DNA of 64,000 nucleotides from Paraflavitalea devenefica (GCF_011759375.1 NZ_JAARML010000001.1:62001-126000); one strand, 5' to 3'. Positions 1 through 9,504 are shown, counted from the stretch's first letter. Numbers and translations: made by a program. Notes: a model not told the origin generated them from the letters alone.

Positions 1-42
1 AGCTTAACATGGCCTGAAACTTTTTTATTCCAGCTTTTTTAC

Positions 43-50
43 TACCTTCG
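43..50 (+). promoter_or_regulatory. candidate -7 promoter element for the beta-oxidation gene
   Basis: TACCTTCG matches the Bacteroidota -7 consensus TAnnTTTG with one mismatch (C for T at position 7). A T-rich stretch at 21-26 could act as the -33 region. The start codon follows 34 bases later. A similar TAnnTTCG element stands before the gene at 38823. Assigned by pattern only. Confidence 0.35.
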
Positions 51-84
51 GGTTAAATAGTTGTTTAACTAACTAATTTATTCT

Positions 85-2490
85 ATGTCAAAACGCCTTA
101 TCAGGAAGGTCGCAGTACTGGGCAGTGGAGTCATGGGATCGCGCATAGCTTGTCATTTTGCAGGAGTAGGTTTACAGGTCTTATTATTGGACATAGCCCC
201 TAAAGAACTAACCGATGCGGAAAAGGCCAAAGGATTATCTCCCGATCATCCGGCCGTAAAGAACCGCATCGTTAATGAAGCATTGGCGGCCGCCATCAAA
301 TCCAACCCTTCCCCCACTTATACCAAAGACGTAGTAAAAAGAATAAAGACCGGCAACTTCACGGATGATATGAAAGATATTGCCGGTTGTGATTGGATCA
401 TTGAAGTTGTAGTAGAACGGCTCGATATCAAACAACAGATCTTTACCGAAGTAGAAAAATACCGTAAACCCGGCACCCTCATCACCTCCAATACCTCCGG
501 TATTCCCATCCACCTGATGGCCGAAGGAAGGAGCGAGGATTTTAAAAAGCATTTCTGCGGTACCCACTTCTTCAACCCGCCGCGCTACCTGCGCCTGCTG
601 GAGATCATCCCTACCCCGCATACCGATCCGGCCATAACAGATTTCCTCCTGCATTATGGCGATCTGTACCTGGGCAAAACCACCGTACTGTGTAAGGACA
701 CACCGGCCTTTATTGCCAACCGCATCGGGGTATATGGCATCATGGCCATCTTTGGCCTGGTAGAGAAAATGGGACTTACCATTGATGAGATAGATGCTCT
801 GACAGGCCCCATCATCGGCAGGCCCAAATCGGCCACTTTCCGCACAGCCGATGTGGTAGGTATTGACACCCTCGTAAAAGTAGCCAAAGGCGTACATGAT
901 AACTGTCCCAACGATGAAGCCAAAAACACCTTTACCATCCCTGCCTGGCTCGACAAAATGGTAGAGAATAAGTGGCTGGGCGACAAAACAGGACAGGGCT
1001 TCTTTAAAAAGACCAAAGGCGGCGGCGGAGAAAAAGAGATCCTTGTACTCAACCTCAGGACCATGGAGTATGAGCCGCGCAAAAAGCCAAAGTTTGCCAC
1101 CGTGGAAGCGGCCAAGCCGATTGATGACCTCAAAACAAGACTCAAAGCATTGTGCACCGGCATGGACAAGGCAGGTGATTTTTACCGCCATTTCCATTAC
1201 GGTTTATTCTCTTATATATCCCACCGCCTTCCGGAGATCAGTGATGAAATATACCGGGTAGATGACGCCATGATGGCCGGCTTTGGCTGGGAAATAGGCG
1301 CTTTTGAAAGCTGGGATGTACTGGGCGTGGAAGGCACTGTGAAAAAGATGCAGGATGCAGGTTATGCCGTAGCACCCTGGGTACAGGAAATGGTGGCCGC
1401 CGGCATTAAAACATTCTTTAAAGTGGAGAATGGCCAAAAGTTGTACTATGATATAGCGTCTAAGTCGTACAAGTCCTTACCCGGCGGCGAAGCCTTCATT
1501 GTCATGAAGAACTTCGAAAACCAAACGGTGTGGAAGAACAGTTCCTGCCGTACCTACCACCTGGGCAATGATGTGCTGGGATTGGAATGGTATACCAAAA
1601 TGGGCAGCATTGGTGGCGAAGTACTCGAAGGCATACAAAAATCAATTGCCCTGGCAGAAAATAAATACAAGGGTTTGGTGATTGCCAATGAAGGTGCTAA
1701 CTTCAGTGCCGGCGCCAACGTAGGCATGATCTTCATGCTGGCCATTGAACAGGAATATGACGAACTGGATATGGCCATCCGCCTCTTTCAGAATACCATG
1801 ATGCGGGCGCGTTATTCTTCGGTGCCGGTAGTAGTAGCGCCACATGCTTTATCTTTGGGCGGCGCCTGCGAACTGAGCCTGCATGCCGATAAAGTATGCC
1901 CTGCTGCAGAAACTTATATCGGGCTGGTGGAACTGGGCGTGGGCCTCATTCCCGGCGGTGGCGGCACCAAAGAATTTGTATTGCGCGCTGCCGATGAAAT
2001 GCATGAAGATGAGCCCGAAACCATTACCCTGAAAAACCGCTTTCTCACGATTGCTACAGCCAAAGTAGCCACTTCTGCTGCCGAAGCCTTTGAACTCGGC
2101 ATCCTGCGTAAAGGCCATGATGAAGTTATTTTAAACCAGGGTCGCCGTATAGCAGAAGCCAAAAATAGTGTACAGGAAATATATGATAGTGGTTACATTA
2201 CCCCCGTACAACGGTCTGATATAAAAGTATTGGGACGTTCAGCGTTGGGTGCTTTATATGCCGGTATCAATGGTATGTGGCGCGCAGGTTATGCTACCGA
2301 CCATGATGTGGTAGTAGCCAAAAAGCTGGCGTATGTAATGTGCGGCGGTGATCTTAGTGAGCAATCCGCCGTTACAGAGCAATACCTGCTCGACCTGGAA
2401 AGAGAGGCCTTCCTCAGCCTTTGTGGTGAAAAGAAAACACTGGAAAGGATACAAAGCGTACTCAAAGGCGGAAAGCCGGTACGCAATTAG
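85..2490 (+). CDS. 3-hydroxyacyl-CoA dehydrogenase / enoyl-CoA hydratase fusion protein
   Basis: Predicted bifunctional fatty-acid beta-oxidation enzyme (801 aa, cytoplasmic) that would hydrate enoyl-CoA and oxidise 3-hydroxyacyl-CoA with NAD. The dehydrogenase half comes first: a Rossmann GxGxxG (GSGVMG, residues 13-18), the conserved HFFNP block at 161-165 and a C-terminal dimerisation region containing DTPAFIANRIG. The crotonase half follows, with the oxyanion-hole segment FSAGAN at 540-545, GGACELSLHAD at 592-602 and a glycine-rich GVGLIPGGGGT near 618. This order (dehydrogenase then hydratase) is that of FadN-type proteins and the reverse of E. coli FadB. The thiolase partner is not in the window, although an acetyl-CoA acyltransferase often follows such genes; here an intrinsic terminator follows instead. 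The ATG start places the Rossmann strand at the usual distance from the N-terminus. Confidence 0.93.
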   Translation: MSKRLIRKVAVLGSGVMGSRIACHFAGVGLQVLLLDIAPKELTDAEKAKGLSPDHPAVKNRIVNEALAAAIKSNPSPTYTKDVVKRIKTGNFTDDMKDIAGCDWIIEVVVERLDIKQQIFTEVEKYRKPGTLITSNTSGIPIHLMAEGRSEDFKKHFCGTHFFNPPRYLRLLEIIPTPHTDPAITDFLLHYGDLYLGKTTVLCKDTPAFIANRIGVYGIMAIFGLVEKMGLTIDEIDALTGPIIGRPKSATFRTADVVGIDTLVKVAKGVHDNCPNDEAKNTFTIPAWLDKMVENKWLGDKTGQGFFKKTKGGGGEKEILVLNLRTMEYEPRKKPKFATVEAAKPIDDLKTRLKALCTGMDKAGDFYRHFHYGLFSYISHRLPEISDEIYRVDDAMMAGFGWEIGAFESWDVLGVEGTVKKMQDAGYAVAPWVQEMVAAGIKTFFKVENGQKLYYDIASKSYKSLPGGEAFIVMKNFENQTVWKNSSCRTYHLGNDVLGLEWYTKMGSIGGEVLEGIQKSIALAENKYKGLVIANEGANFSAGANVGMIFMLAIEQEYDELDMAIRLFQNTMMRARYSSVPVVVAPHALSLGGACELSLHADKVCPAAETYIGLVELGVGLIPGGGGTKEFVLRAADEMHEDEPETITLKNRFLTIATAKVATSAAEAFELGILRKGHDEVILNQGRRIAEAKNSVQEIYDSGYITPVQRSDIKVLGRSALGALYAGINGMWRAGYATDHDVVVAKKLAYVMCGGDLSEQSAVTEQYLLDLEREAFLSLCGEKKTLERIQSVLKGGKPVRN

Positions 2491-2542
2491 ACCCATCGTT
2501 TGTTACGCGTTCAATTATAAAAGGGTCACATGAGAAATCCCG

Positions 2543-2573
2543 GGGTGCAACCATCAAGGTTGCGCCCTTTTTT
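2543..2573 (+). terminator. intrinsic terminator after the beta-oxidation gene
   Basis: A 10-bp stem (GGGTGCAACC paired with GGTTGCGCCC, one G-T pair) with a 5-nt loop is followed directly by six T. It separates the beta-oxidation gene from the protease gene, so the latter must have its own promoter or depend on read-through. Confidence 0.9.
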
Positions 2574-2579
2574 GTTACC

Positions 2580-3257
2580 TTGAATGCTATGGGAGAAGCT
2601 CAGTTAGACAAATCATCCTTACAACTTACGATCCACTCCGTATTTTATTTCTACGGTGATGCAGCCTCCCTGGAACTGTCTATCCGGATTGCCGATGATA
2701 TCAGCGCCTGCTGGAATGAACCCAAAGCACCCGTCAATATCAAACGGGAGCTTTACACAGTACAATTCAACGTGGAAGGCATCTATGCACCCGACCTCGA
2801 TCCCGAAAAGGTATGGTACAATGACCGCCCCCGGCTCAATTTCTTCCGCATTGAAGAATTTGCCGGCGGCAATATCTCCTTCGTGGACGGCGTAGGATGC
2901 AATACCGGCTATTTCAAACTCTCCAACCTGTTGCAAACACCCACTACTGCCGCCCATGAATATGGCCATACGCTCGGGCTCGATCACCCCGGGAACCTGG
3001 ACCTCCGCGGCGGTGGTATCCCCGGCATCATGTACCCGCGCGGCACCCTCTGCGATCCGTCATTCCAATACAATCCCGCTGCTGTACCGGGAGAGGAGGG
3101 CGGTACCCTCGATCCCCGCTTCCGGAAAGTATTGCCGGCAGATGTAGAAGGGCTGAAACTGCATAAACTGGATTTTAACCAGCAGGGCATGGCCATCGTA
3201 GGCGATTTTTCCAGTATGTATCACCAAAAACATATAGCAACAGACTTTCAACAATAA
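2580..3257 (+). CDS. metzincin-type zinc metalloprotease without signal peptide
   Basis: A 225-aa protein with a complete metzincin zinc site, HEYGHTLGLDH at residues 126-136 (HExxHxxGxxH), followed by a Met-turn-like GIMYPRG with Met at 151. Metzincins (matrixin, astacin and related families) are zinc endopeptidases. The exact subfamily is not recognised. No signal peptide, propeptide, membrane segment or sorting domain is visible, so it is either cytoplasmic or exported by an unknown route. The start is a TTG only 7 bases after the upstream terminator T-run; an in-frame ATG lies 9 bases further on and would give 222 aa. The ABC transporter pair begins 37 bases downstream on the same strand, but no functional link is evident. 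Confidence 0.75.
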   Translation: MNAMGEAQLDKSSLQLTIHSVFYFYGDAASLELSIRIADDISACWNEPKAPVNIKRELYTVQFNVEGIYAPDLDPEKVWYNDRPRLNFFRIEEFAGGNISFVDGVGCNTGYFKLSNLLQTPTTAAHEYGHTLGLDHPGNLDLRGGGIPGIMYPRGTLCDPSFQYNPAAVPGEEGGTLDPRFRKVLPADVEGLKLHKLDFNQQGMAIVGDFSSMYHQKHIATDFQQ

Positions 3258-3294
3258 AAAGAAAGTACCATCTTTATAGGATAAACGCCCTTAC

Positions 3295-4191
3295 ATGGCT
3301 ATTCTCACTATTGAAAGTTTGCACAAGAACTACGGTTACATTCAGGCGCTCAAAAATGTTTCTTTTACAGTTCCCCAGGGATCTGTATTCGGCATACTGG
3401 GGCCTAACGGAAGTGGGAAAACCACTTTACTGGGTATCATTATGGATATACTGCGCCCTACTTCCGGGTCGGTTAAGCTCTTTGATGAAGTACCCGGCCC
3501 GAAGCACCGCAAGCAGATCGGTACTTTTCTGGAAACGCCCAACTTCTACCACTACCTTAATGCAGTACAGAACCTTAACATTGCTGCCGCCATCAAGGGA
3601 CGCGGCCAGGAAGATATAGAGCGGGTGCTGAAGCTGGTTAGCCTTGATCAGCGTAAGCTTTCCAAATTCAGTACCTATTCACTGGGTATGAAACAAAGAC
3701 TGGCCATCGCCTCCTGCCTGCTGGGCAATCCGGATGTACTGATCTTTGATGAGCCTACCAATGGACTCGATCCTGTTGGCATAGCAGAGACAAGGGAACT
3801 GATCAAAAAACTGAACAAAGAAGGTAAAACCATCATCATGGCGAGCCACCTGCTGGATGAAGTGGAGAAAGTATGTACCCATGTAGCGATCCTGCAAAAG
3901 GGTACCTTAATTACCCACGGTCATGTAGATGAAATACTGGTGCAGGAAGATATTGTGGAAGCAGGCGCCGCCAATATGCAGCAACTCTTATCCGCGCTGC
4001 AATCCTATCCCGGCGCCGCACAGGTAGCCATGAACGAACACCATGTGGAAGCATTCTTTCCCAATGGCACCGCCAGGCTGGAAGCGGTTAATAAATACTG
4101 CTTTGAGCAAGGCATCATCCTCAACCACCTTCGCCTGCGCAAGAAAAGCCTCGAAGCCAAATTCTTTGAACTCACCCAAAACAACAAGTGA
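3295..4191 (+). CDS. ABC transporter ATP-binding protein
   Basis: ATPase subunit (298 aa) of an ABC-2 type exporter. Visible motifs are Walker A GPNGSGKT (36-43), the signature LGMKQ (130-134; Gly retained, consensus LSGGQ), Walker B VLIFDEP (148-154) and the H-loop His185. The C-terminal ~80 residues after the nucleotide-binding domain resemble the extension found in CcmA/DrrA/NatA-like ATPases. Its stop codon abuts the permease gene, so both are almost certainly cotranscribed and form a two-gene exporter. Substrate unknown: antibiotics, sodium or lipids are possible for this family and nothing here discriminates. Confidence 0.92.
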   Translation: MAILTIESLHKNYGYIQALKNVSFTVPQGSVFGILGPNGSGKTTLLGIIMDILRPTSGSVKLFDEVPGPKHRKQIGTFLETPNFYHYLNAVQNLNIAAAIKGRGQEDIERVLKLVSLDQRKLSKFSTYSLGMKQRLAIASCLLGNPDVLIFDEPTNGLDPVGIAETRELIKKLNKEGKTIIMASHLLDEVEKVCTHVAILQKGTLITHGHVDEILVQEDIVEAGAANMQQLLSALQSYPGAAQVAMNEHHVEAFFPNGTARLEAVNKYCFEQGIILNHLRLRKKSLEAKFFELTQNNK

Positions 4192-4193
4192 TC

Positions 4194-4994
4194 ATGCTGC
4201 AATTACTATCCATAGAATGGCTGAAGCTGAAGAACTACCGTACCTTCTGGATATTGGCCATCTTGTACATCGTAAGCATATTTGGCGCTAACTACATTGG
4301 CTTTCGTATCCAGCAAGCGATATACGAAGAAAAGCAGGCAAAAGGCATGGCGCAAATGATCATTGGCACGCCTCCTTTCGCTTTCCCCAATGTATGGCAT
4401 ATGACCAGTTACATCAGCAGCTTCCTGCTGTTTCTGCCTGGCCTGCTCCTCATCATGCTGGTTACCAATGAATACAATTTCAAAACACACCGCCAGAACA
4501 TCATTGACGGCTGGAGCCGCCGGGAGTTCATTGCTGTAAAACTCATCATGGCCGTTATAGGCGCCCTGGTCTCCACAGTTGTGGTAACGCTGACGGCTTT
4601 ACTGTTTGGGTTTATAGAGGGCTCTGAATCCTTCAGCACAGAAAAAACCATTTACCTCTTCTACTACTTCATCCAGGCGCTGAGTTATTCTTTCGTAGCC
4701 TTATTATTTGCCATACTTTTTAAACGGGGTGGACTGGCCATTGGCGTATTCTTCCTGTATGCACTGGTGCTGGAGAACCTACTGGCGGGTCTCATGAACC
4801 GCTACCTTAATTATAGCGGCCGTTATCTTCCGCTGGAATCAACAGACAACCTGGTGCCATTTCCCTTATTTGAAAATGTACAGCGCCAGATCATTCAGCC
4901 GCCTAATATCACCGCACTGTTTATAACAGCCCTCGTGTACCTGGCAGCTTATTTTGTTTTTATCAGCCGGAAGTTTGAGACAGATGATCTCTGA
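4194..4994 (+). CDS. ABC-2 type transporter permease
   Basis: Polytopic inner-membrane protein (266 aa from the ATG) with about six hydrophobic segments, the first at residues 13-33 and the last close to the C-terminus, as in ABC-2 permeases. It partners the ATPase encoded immediately upstream. A GTG at 4188 overlaps the upstream stop codon and would add two residues (MIMLQ); the ATG two codons later is the more likely start. The reading ends 1 base before the end of the convergent epimerase gene, with no terminator visible between them. Substrate cannot be predicted. Confidence 0.88.
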   Translation: MLQLLSIEWLKLKNYRTFWILAILYIVSIFGANYIGFRIQQAIYEEKQAKGMAQMIIGTPPFAFPNVWHMTSYISSFLLFLPGLLLIMLVTNEYNFKTHRQNIIDGWSRREFIAVKLIMAVIGALVSTVVVTLTALLFGFIEGSESFSTEKTIYLFYYFIQALSYSFVALLFAILFKRGGLAIGVFFLYALVLENLLAGLMNRYLNYSGRYLPLESTDNLVPFPLFENVQRQIIQPPNITALFITALVYLAAYFVFISRKFETDDL

Positions 4995-4995
4995 G

Positions 4996-5925
4996 CTATT
5001 CTTTGGTTAAGTCTCCCAATGCAGCCTCAATAGTGGGATAAAGGAACTGAAAGCCTGTAAGACCTATTTTACTGTTACTTACGGTGGCGCTTTTCAGCAC
5101 TTCAATGCTCAGGCCACCCAATAAGATCTTTAATACAAAAGAAGGAACATAGAGGGGAATATAAAAGCGGCCTTTTATTTTCCCGGCCAGCATAATCATA
5201 AAATTCCTGTTCGTAACAGGTTGTGAGGCAACTCCATTATATACACCGTGCAATTGTTCATGTTCAATGGCATAGAGCATCAGGCGCGCCAGGTCGTCAA
5301 TATGTATCCAGCTAATCACCTGCTTACCGCTGCCCAGGATGGGAGCGACGCCAAAACGTACCGGCATTTTGTATTCCTTTAAAGCACCACCTTCCTTACT
5401 TAGCACAATGCCTATGCGGAACTTTACCAACCGCTTACCCAGTTCCTGCACCGGGTCAATGCTGGCTTCCCATAATTTGCAGGTTTCACCCAGGTATCCA
5501 TCATCCGCCGGGTCATCTTCTATAAAAGCTTTACGGCCAGGTTTTCTTTTGGCATCATCACCATACCAGCCGATACCGGAGGGATTGATCACAGCCTTTA
5601 CCTTATTGGGATTTTCTTTCAGCGTTTTCACCAGCAGTTCCCCGCTCTGCACACGGCTATCAACAATTTCCTGTTTTCTCTTTTTGGTCCAGCGCTTATC
5701 GGCCACCCCTGCTCCTGCCAGGTTAATAATATAATCGGCTTTTTGAACAGCGGTTACATCAATCTCCTGTTTGGCCGGGTCCCAATGCGCTACCGAATAA
5801 CCTGCATTACCAGCGGCAGACTGCCCCCGGGAAAGGATAATGACTTCGTACCCTTTACTGATCAATAAGCTGGTTACCGCCTTTCCTACCAAACCTGTGC
5901 CCCCGGTAATGAGAATGGTTGCCAT
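4996..5925 (-). CDS. TIGR01777 / SDR39U1-family NAD-dependent epimerase
   Basis: A 309-aa extended short-chain dehydrogenase. The N-terminal nucleotide-binding motif is GGTGLVG (8-14). The segments NLAGAGVADKRWTKKRKQEI and NPSGIGWYG, and the C-terminal DUF1731-like region, are hallmarks of the YfcH/SDR39U1 family. Members are annotated as sugar-nucleotide epimerases, but the substrate of the family is not firmly established. It lies just downstream of ftsZ on the same strand, beyond the ftsZ terminator, so it is probably expressed separately. The ATG start gives the Rossmann strand at the very N-terminus as expected. Confidence 0.88.
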   Translation of the reverse strand: MATILITGGTGLVGKAVTSLLISKGYEVIILSRGQSAAGNAGYSVAHWDPAKQEIDVTAVQKADYIINLAGAGVADKRWTKKRKQEIVDSRVQSGELLVKTLKENPNKVKAVINPSGIGWYGDDAKRKPGRKAFIEDDPADDGYLGETCKLWEASIDPVQELGKRLVKFRIGIVLSKEGGALKEYKMPVRFGVAPILGSGKQVISWIHIDDLARLMLYAIEHEQLHGVYNGVASQPVTNRNFMIMLAGKIKGRFYIPLYVPSFVLKILLGGLSIEVLKSATVSNSKIGLTGFQFLYPTIEAALGDLTKE

Positions 5926-5956
5926 AAGCCGGATGTTTCGGGGTTCAAGTTACATC

Positions 5957-5988
5957 AAAAAAAATCCCTCCTGAAGAATCAGGAGGGA
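5957..5988 (-). terminator. intrinsic terminator closing the dcw cluster
   Basis: Read on the minus strand: a perfect 10-bp stem (TCCCTCCTGA / TCAGGAGGGA) with a 4-nt loop, followed by eight T. It lies 74 bases after the ftsZ stop codon and ends transcription of the division cluster before the epimerase gene. Confidence 0.93.
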
Positions 5989-6062
5989 AACAACTAAAAA
6001 CAACAATCGCTGCATTTTAAATAGACTTCATTTTTTGCAGGGACTTGAGGTACAGAACAATT

Positions 6063-7958
6063 TTAATCGGGATTCTTACCATCCAGGAATGTATTGATGG
6101 TAGAGATCTGTCCGTTATTATTTTCATCAGCCTTGACTTCGTAATTGCTGTAGAAGTTCTCTACGTTCGTGATGGTATTGTACAATTCCAAATTGCGGCG
6201 GATGTAAGCCGGCACAGTTTCAAACTCATTGTTAGGGTCGGCAGCATTGATGTTGAATGACAGGTTACGTAATTTCTGTATTCTCTCTGCTGCCCGGCGT
6301 TTTTGCTCTTCTGCTTCGTTCCCGGATCGGGACTCCTCAACAGAAGCGTCATTCGCTATAACAATAGGGTGAGGTTGGTGGGCCCCAGGCTCATCCGCCG
6401 CTGCTGGAATGTCATCTTTAAATACGAGTTGCATGTCGTTGGAAGTGTCGTCTTCCTGGGTTGTGTTTGCACCCGTATGTAAGACTGGTTCCTTCACAGG
6501 TGAGTGATCAGGGATGGATTCATTTGTCTTTGGTTCTGCATAAATATTGGTAGGCCTGGCCAGGTATCCTCCGGACGCTGCAGACGCCGAAGAATTATTT
6601 CTACTTTGTTGAGTTGCTGATGATGACTGACTGGATACGTTAGCGGGTGTTTCGGCAGATTTGGATGGCTGCGAAAGTACCCATTCGATCTTTTCCTCCG
6701 TATTTTCTTCCACGCTCTTTTTGTCCACAGTATTTTTACTATCGTCCTCATTCGTAAAAAGCACCAACGGCTTAAACTTAGGAGTTGGCTCCGTTTCCAC
6801 CAGCTTCGGCGCAAGTTCTTCCTTCACAGGCTGTTCCGCCACTACCGGCTTCTCTTTCTTAGGCTCAGGCGCAGCGGTTTTCGCCTCCTTTACCAGGGTT
6901 GTCTTAGGCTCCGGTTGCGGGCTCAGTGACAATACGATCTTTTCCTCCTTCTTCGGAGCGGCCTTCTTCTCCTCTTTTTTGGTAAAGGGGTCCTTGTACT
7001 CAAAACCGGTGGCAATCAGGGTAATACCGATCTGGTCGCCCAGCGTATTGTCATAACCCATACCCAGGATCACATCAGTGCCTTCACCGGCTGAGCTCAA
7101 TAAATAATTTTGAATAATATCTACTTCATCCATCGTGAACTCGTGCTCACCTTCGGCAGAGTTGATATTGATGAGTATCCACTTGGCGCCGCTGATCTCA
7201 TTGTCATTCAGCAATGGTGAGTTCATGGCTTCTTCAATAGCCCGTTGCGCCCTGCCTTCACCACCAACAGACGCATTACCCAAAATGGCTACGCCTCCGT
7301 TGCGCATGACGGTACATACATCCGCAAAGTCTACGTTGATCTGACCGGTGCTATTGATCACATCGGTAATACACTTGGCCGCGGTGGCCAGTACATTATC
7401 CGCTTTGGCAAAAGCCTCTTTCATCTTCAGGTTACCAAACTGGTGGCGCAGTTTATCATTGCTGATCACCAGCAGGGTATCTACATATTGTTTCAGGATC
7501 CGGATACCCTCTTCGGCCTGCAACTGGCGCTTCTTTCCCTCATAGGAAAAAGGAGTAGTAACAATACCTACTGTAAGTATACCAAGGTCCTTACATATTT
7601 TTGAAATGATCGGTGCGCCACCCGTTCCTGTACCACCGCCCATACCGGCTGTAATGAATGCCATCTTGGTATTCACCTCCAGTATGCGCCTGATCTCTTC
7701 CAGGCTCTCTTCTGTAGCCTGGCGGCCAATATCGGGATTGGCGCCCGCACCCAGCCCTTGCGTAAGGTGCGGCCCCAGCTGTACTTTATTAGGTACCTTG
7801 CTCGTAGCAATCGCCTGCGCATCCGTATTACAGATAATGAAGTTAACCCCGTCAATCTGCTGACCGAACATGTGGTTCACTGCATTACTGCCACCTCCAC
7901 CTACACCAATGACCTTGATGATAGATGATTTTTCCTTCGGAAGATCAAAATGAATCAT
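6063..7958 (-). CDS. ftsZ: cell division protein FtsZ
   Basis: Tubulin-like GTPase that forms the Z ring. From the chosen start (MIHFDLPKEKSS, the conserved Bacteroidota N-terminus) the protein has 631 aa; an ATG seven codons upstream at 7979 is the alternative. The GTP-binding signature GGGTGTGG is at residues 107-114 and the catalytic T7-loop segment NVDFADV is present. The globular domain ends near residue 320. It is followed by a ~260-residue Pro/Lys/Glu/Ser-rich linker and a conserved C-terminal peptide FETVPAYIRRNLELYN, with about 37 residues beyond it. E. coli FtsZ has 383 aa, so the linker is unusually long, although long linkers are common in this phylum. Last gene of the cluster. 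Confidence 0.97.
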   Translation of the reverse strand: MIHFDLPKEKSSIIKVIGVGGGGSNAVNHMFGQQIDGVNFIICNTDAQAIATSKVPNKVQLGPHLTQGLGAGANPDIGRQATEESLEEIRRILEVNTKMAFITAGMGGGTGTGGAPIISKICKDLGILTVGIVTTPFSYEGKKRQLQAEEGIRILKQYVDTLLVISNDKLRHQFGNLKMKEAFAKADNVLATAAKCITDVINSTGQINVDFADVCTVMRNGGVAILGNASVGGEGRAQRAIEEAMNSPLLNDNEISGAKWILININSAEGEHEFTMDEVDIIQNYLLSSAGEGTDVILGMGYDNTLGDQIGITLIATGFEYKDPFTKKEEKKAAPKKEEKIVLSLSPQPEPKTTLVKEAKTAAPEPKKEKPVVAEQPVKEELAPKLVETEPTPKFKPLVLFTNEDDSKNTVDKKSVEENTEEKIEWVLSQPSKSAETPANVSSQSSSATQQSRNNSSASAASGGYLARPTNIYAEPKTNESIPDHSPVKEPVLHTGANTTQEDDTSNDMQLVFKDDIPAAADEPGAHQPHPIVIANDASVEESRSGNEAEEQKRRAAERIQKLRNLSFNINAADPNNEFETVPAYIRRNLELYNTITNVENFYSNYEVKADENNNGQISTINTFLDGKNPD

Positions 7959-8076
7959 AGCTTTCTTTTTTTGTCTCACCAGGCCTTACTCTCCTGAAAG
8001 CCCGTCCGGAGACCATTAAAAATTAACAGGTTAGTAGTAAATGAAAAGTACCAATCAGTGACCTTTCATAGGAAAC

Positions 8077-8093
8077 CAGCATATTGTATGCTG
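8077..8093. repeat. short palindrome in the ftsA-ftsZ gap
   Basis: CAGCATA and TATGCTG form a perfect 7-bp inverted repeat around a TTG centre in the 160-base gap before ftsZ. It could be an operator or an mRNA hairpin affecting ftsZ expression; there is no T-run, so it is not a terminator. Confidence 0.5.
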
Positions 8094-8118
8094 AATGTTC
8101 TAATCAAGATTCATGCCT

Positions 8119-9504
8119 TTATAATGCGTGATCTTCTTCTTCTTTGAACAGATCAATAATGCCGTCCTTGAACTTGCCCCAGAAATCTTTAATGCCTTTC
8201 CTGTTCTTTACCTTTTCTGCTTGTGTTTCTTCTTCTTCTGCTGCTGCAACCAATGTTTCTGCCGGCTCTGCTGCCTTTCTTAATGTTTCGGGCACTTCTA
8301 CTTTCCGGAAGCGGTGTTCAAACTGCTTGCGGTTATGTTCATAATCGCTGTAACCTTTTAAAATAAGACCGATACAGGTAGCATAAGTCGGCTTGGCCAG
8401 CTCTTCAATATGTCCGGCAGCCAGGTGCTCCGTAGGGAAACCAATGCGGGCATTCAACCCAGTTACATATTCTGTCAACTGGATCAGGTGCCTCAACTGC
8501 GAACCACCACCGGTTAATACTACACCGCCATTTAGCGTACGGTTATCCAGGCCTACCTGCTTCAGGTGATAGGTCACAAAATCCATGATCTCACTCATGC
8601 GCGCCTGTATAATATTCGCCAGGTTCTTCACGCTGATCTCTTTGGCAGGCATACCACGCAATCCGGGTATTGTAATAAAGGCATTGCCCCTGGCTTCATT
8701 GGCCAGTGCACTACCAAACTGTACCTTCATCTGCTCAGCCTGTGTTTTCAACACGCCCAGGCCGGTCTTAATATCATTAGTAATATTCTCACCACCAAAG
8801 GGGATTACGGCTGTGTGCTTCAGGATGCCTTCATAAAACACAGCCAGGTCGGTGGTACCCCCACCAATATCCACGATGGCTACACCGGCTTCCAGGTCCT
8901 CCTGTCCCATAACCGCTGCGGCAGAGGCCAGGGGTTGCAGTACCAGGTCCTTGGTGATCAACCCGCTCTTCTCTACAGAGCGGCTGATATTGCGGATGGC
9001 ATTCTTATCACCGGTGATAATGTGGAAATTAGCGCCCACTTTAACACCGCCATACCCGATGGGGTTGGGAATATTCTGGAAATTATCTACCGTAAACTCC
9101 TGGGGTATTACATCAATGATCTGGTCACCTGCCGGGATATACGTTTTATACTGGTCGGAGATCAGTTGATCAATTTCCCGCTGGGTAATTTCTTCTTCGG
9201 TTTGGTGACGTACAATATCTCCACGGGTCTGCAAGCTCTTGATATGATGACCTGCAATACCTACATACACCTCGCTGATCTCCAGGTTGGGGTTCGAAGT
9301 ATAGCAATTGTCCAAAGCCATCTGTATGGCTTTAATCGTTTCATCAATATTTAATACCTGTCCATGCTTCACGCCGTTGGAGTTGGCACGGCCAAAGCCG
9401 ATGATCTCCAGTTTGCCGAATTCGTTCTTCCGGCCGGCAATCGCTGCGATCTTCGTGGTCCCGATATCCAGACCTACGATGATGGGTTGTTGCTCGTTGT
9501 TCAT
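8119..9504 (-). CDS. ftsA: cell division protein FtsA
   Basis: Actin-like ATPase (461 aa) that anchors FtsZ to the membrane. Phosphate-1 motif GLDIGTTK at 11-18, the FtsA-specific 1C/SHS2 insertion around 80-165, phosphate-2 DIGGGTTD at 212-219, and the adenosine motif in GGVVLTGGGSQL. The C-terminus (433-461, including KDFWGKFKDGIIDLFKEE) is a predicted amphipathic membrane-targeting helix, as required for FtsA. A charged linker of about 45 residues separates it from the ATPase core. Encoded between ftsQ and ftsZ in the canonical order. Confidence 0.97.
   Translation of the reverse strand: MNNEQQPIIVGLDIGTTKIAAIAGRKNEFGKLEIIGFGRANSNGVKHGQVLNIDETIKAIQMALDNCYTSNPNLEISEVYVGIAGHHIKSLQTRGDIVRHQTEEEITQREIDQLISDQYKTYIPAGDQIIDVIPQEFTVDNFQNIPNPIGYGGVKVGANFHIITGDKNAIRNISRSVEKSGLITKDLVLQPLASAAAVMGQEDLEAGVAIVDIGGGTTDLAVFYEGILKHTAVIPFGGENITNDIKTGLGVLKTQAEQMKVQFGSALANEARGNAFITIPGLRGMPAKEISVKNLANIIQARMSEIMDFVTYHLKQVGLDNRTLNGGVVLTGGGSQLRHLIQLTEYVTGLNARIGFPTEHLAAGHIEELAKPTYATCIGLILKGYSDYEHNRKQFEHRFRKVEVPETLRKAAEPAETLVAAAEEEETQAEKVKNRKGIKDFWGKFKDGIIDLFKEEEDHAL

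Noticed and set aside
235..1197. Long minus-strand frame opposite the beta-oxidation gene
   Set aside because: Antisense shadow of a well-supported gene with no protein-like motifs.
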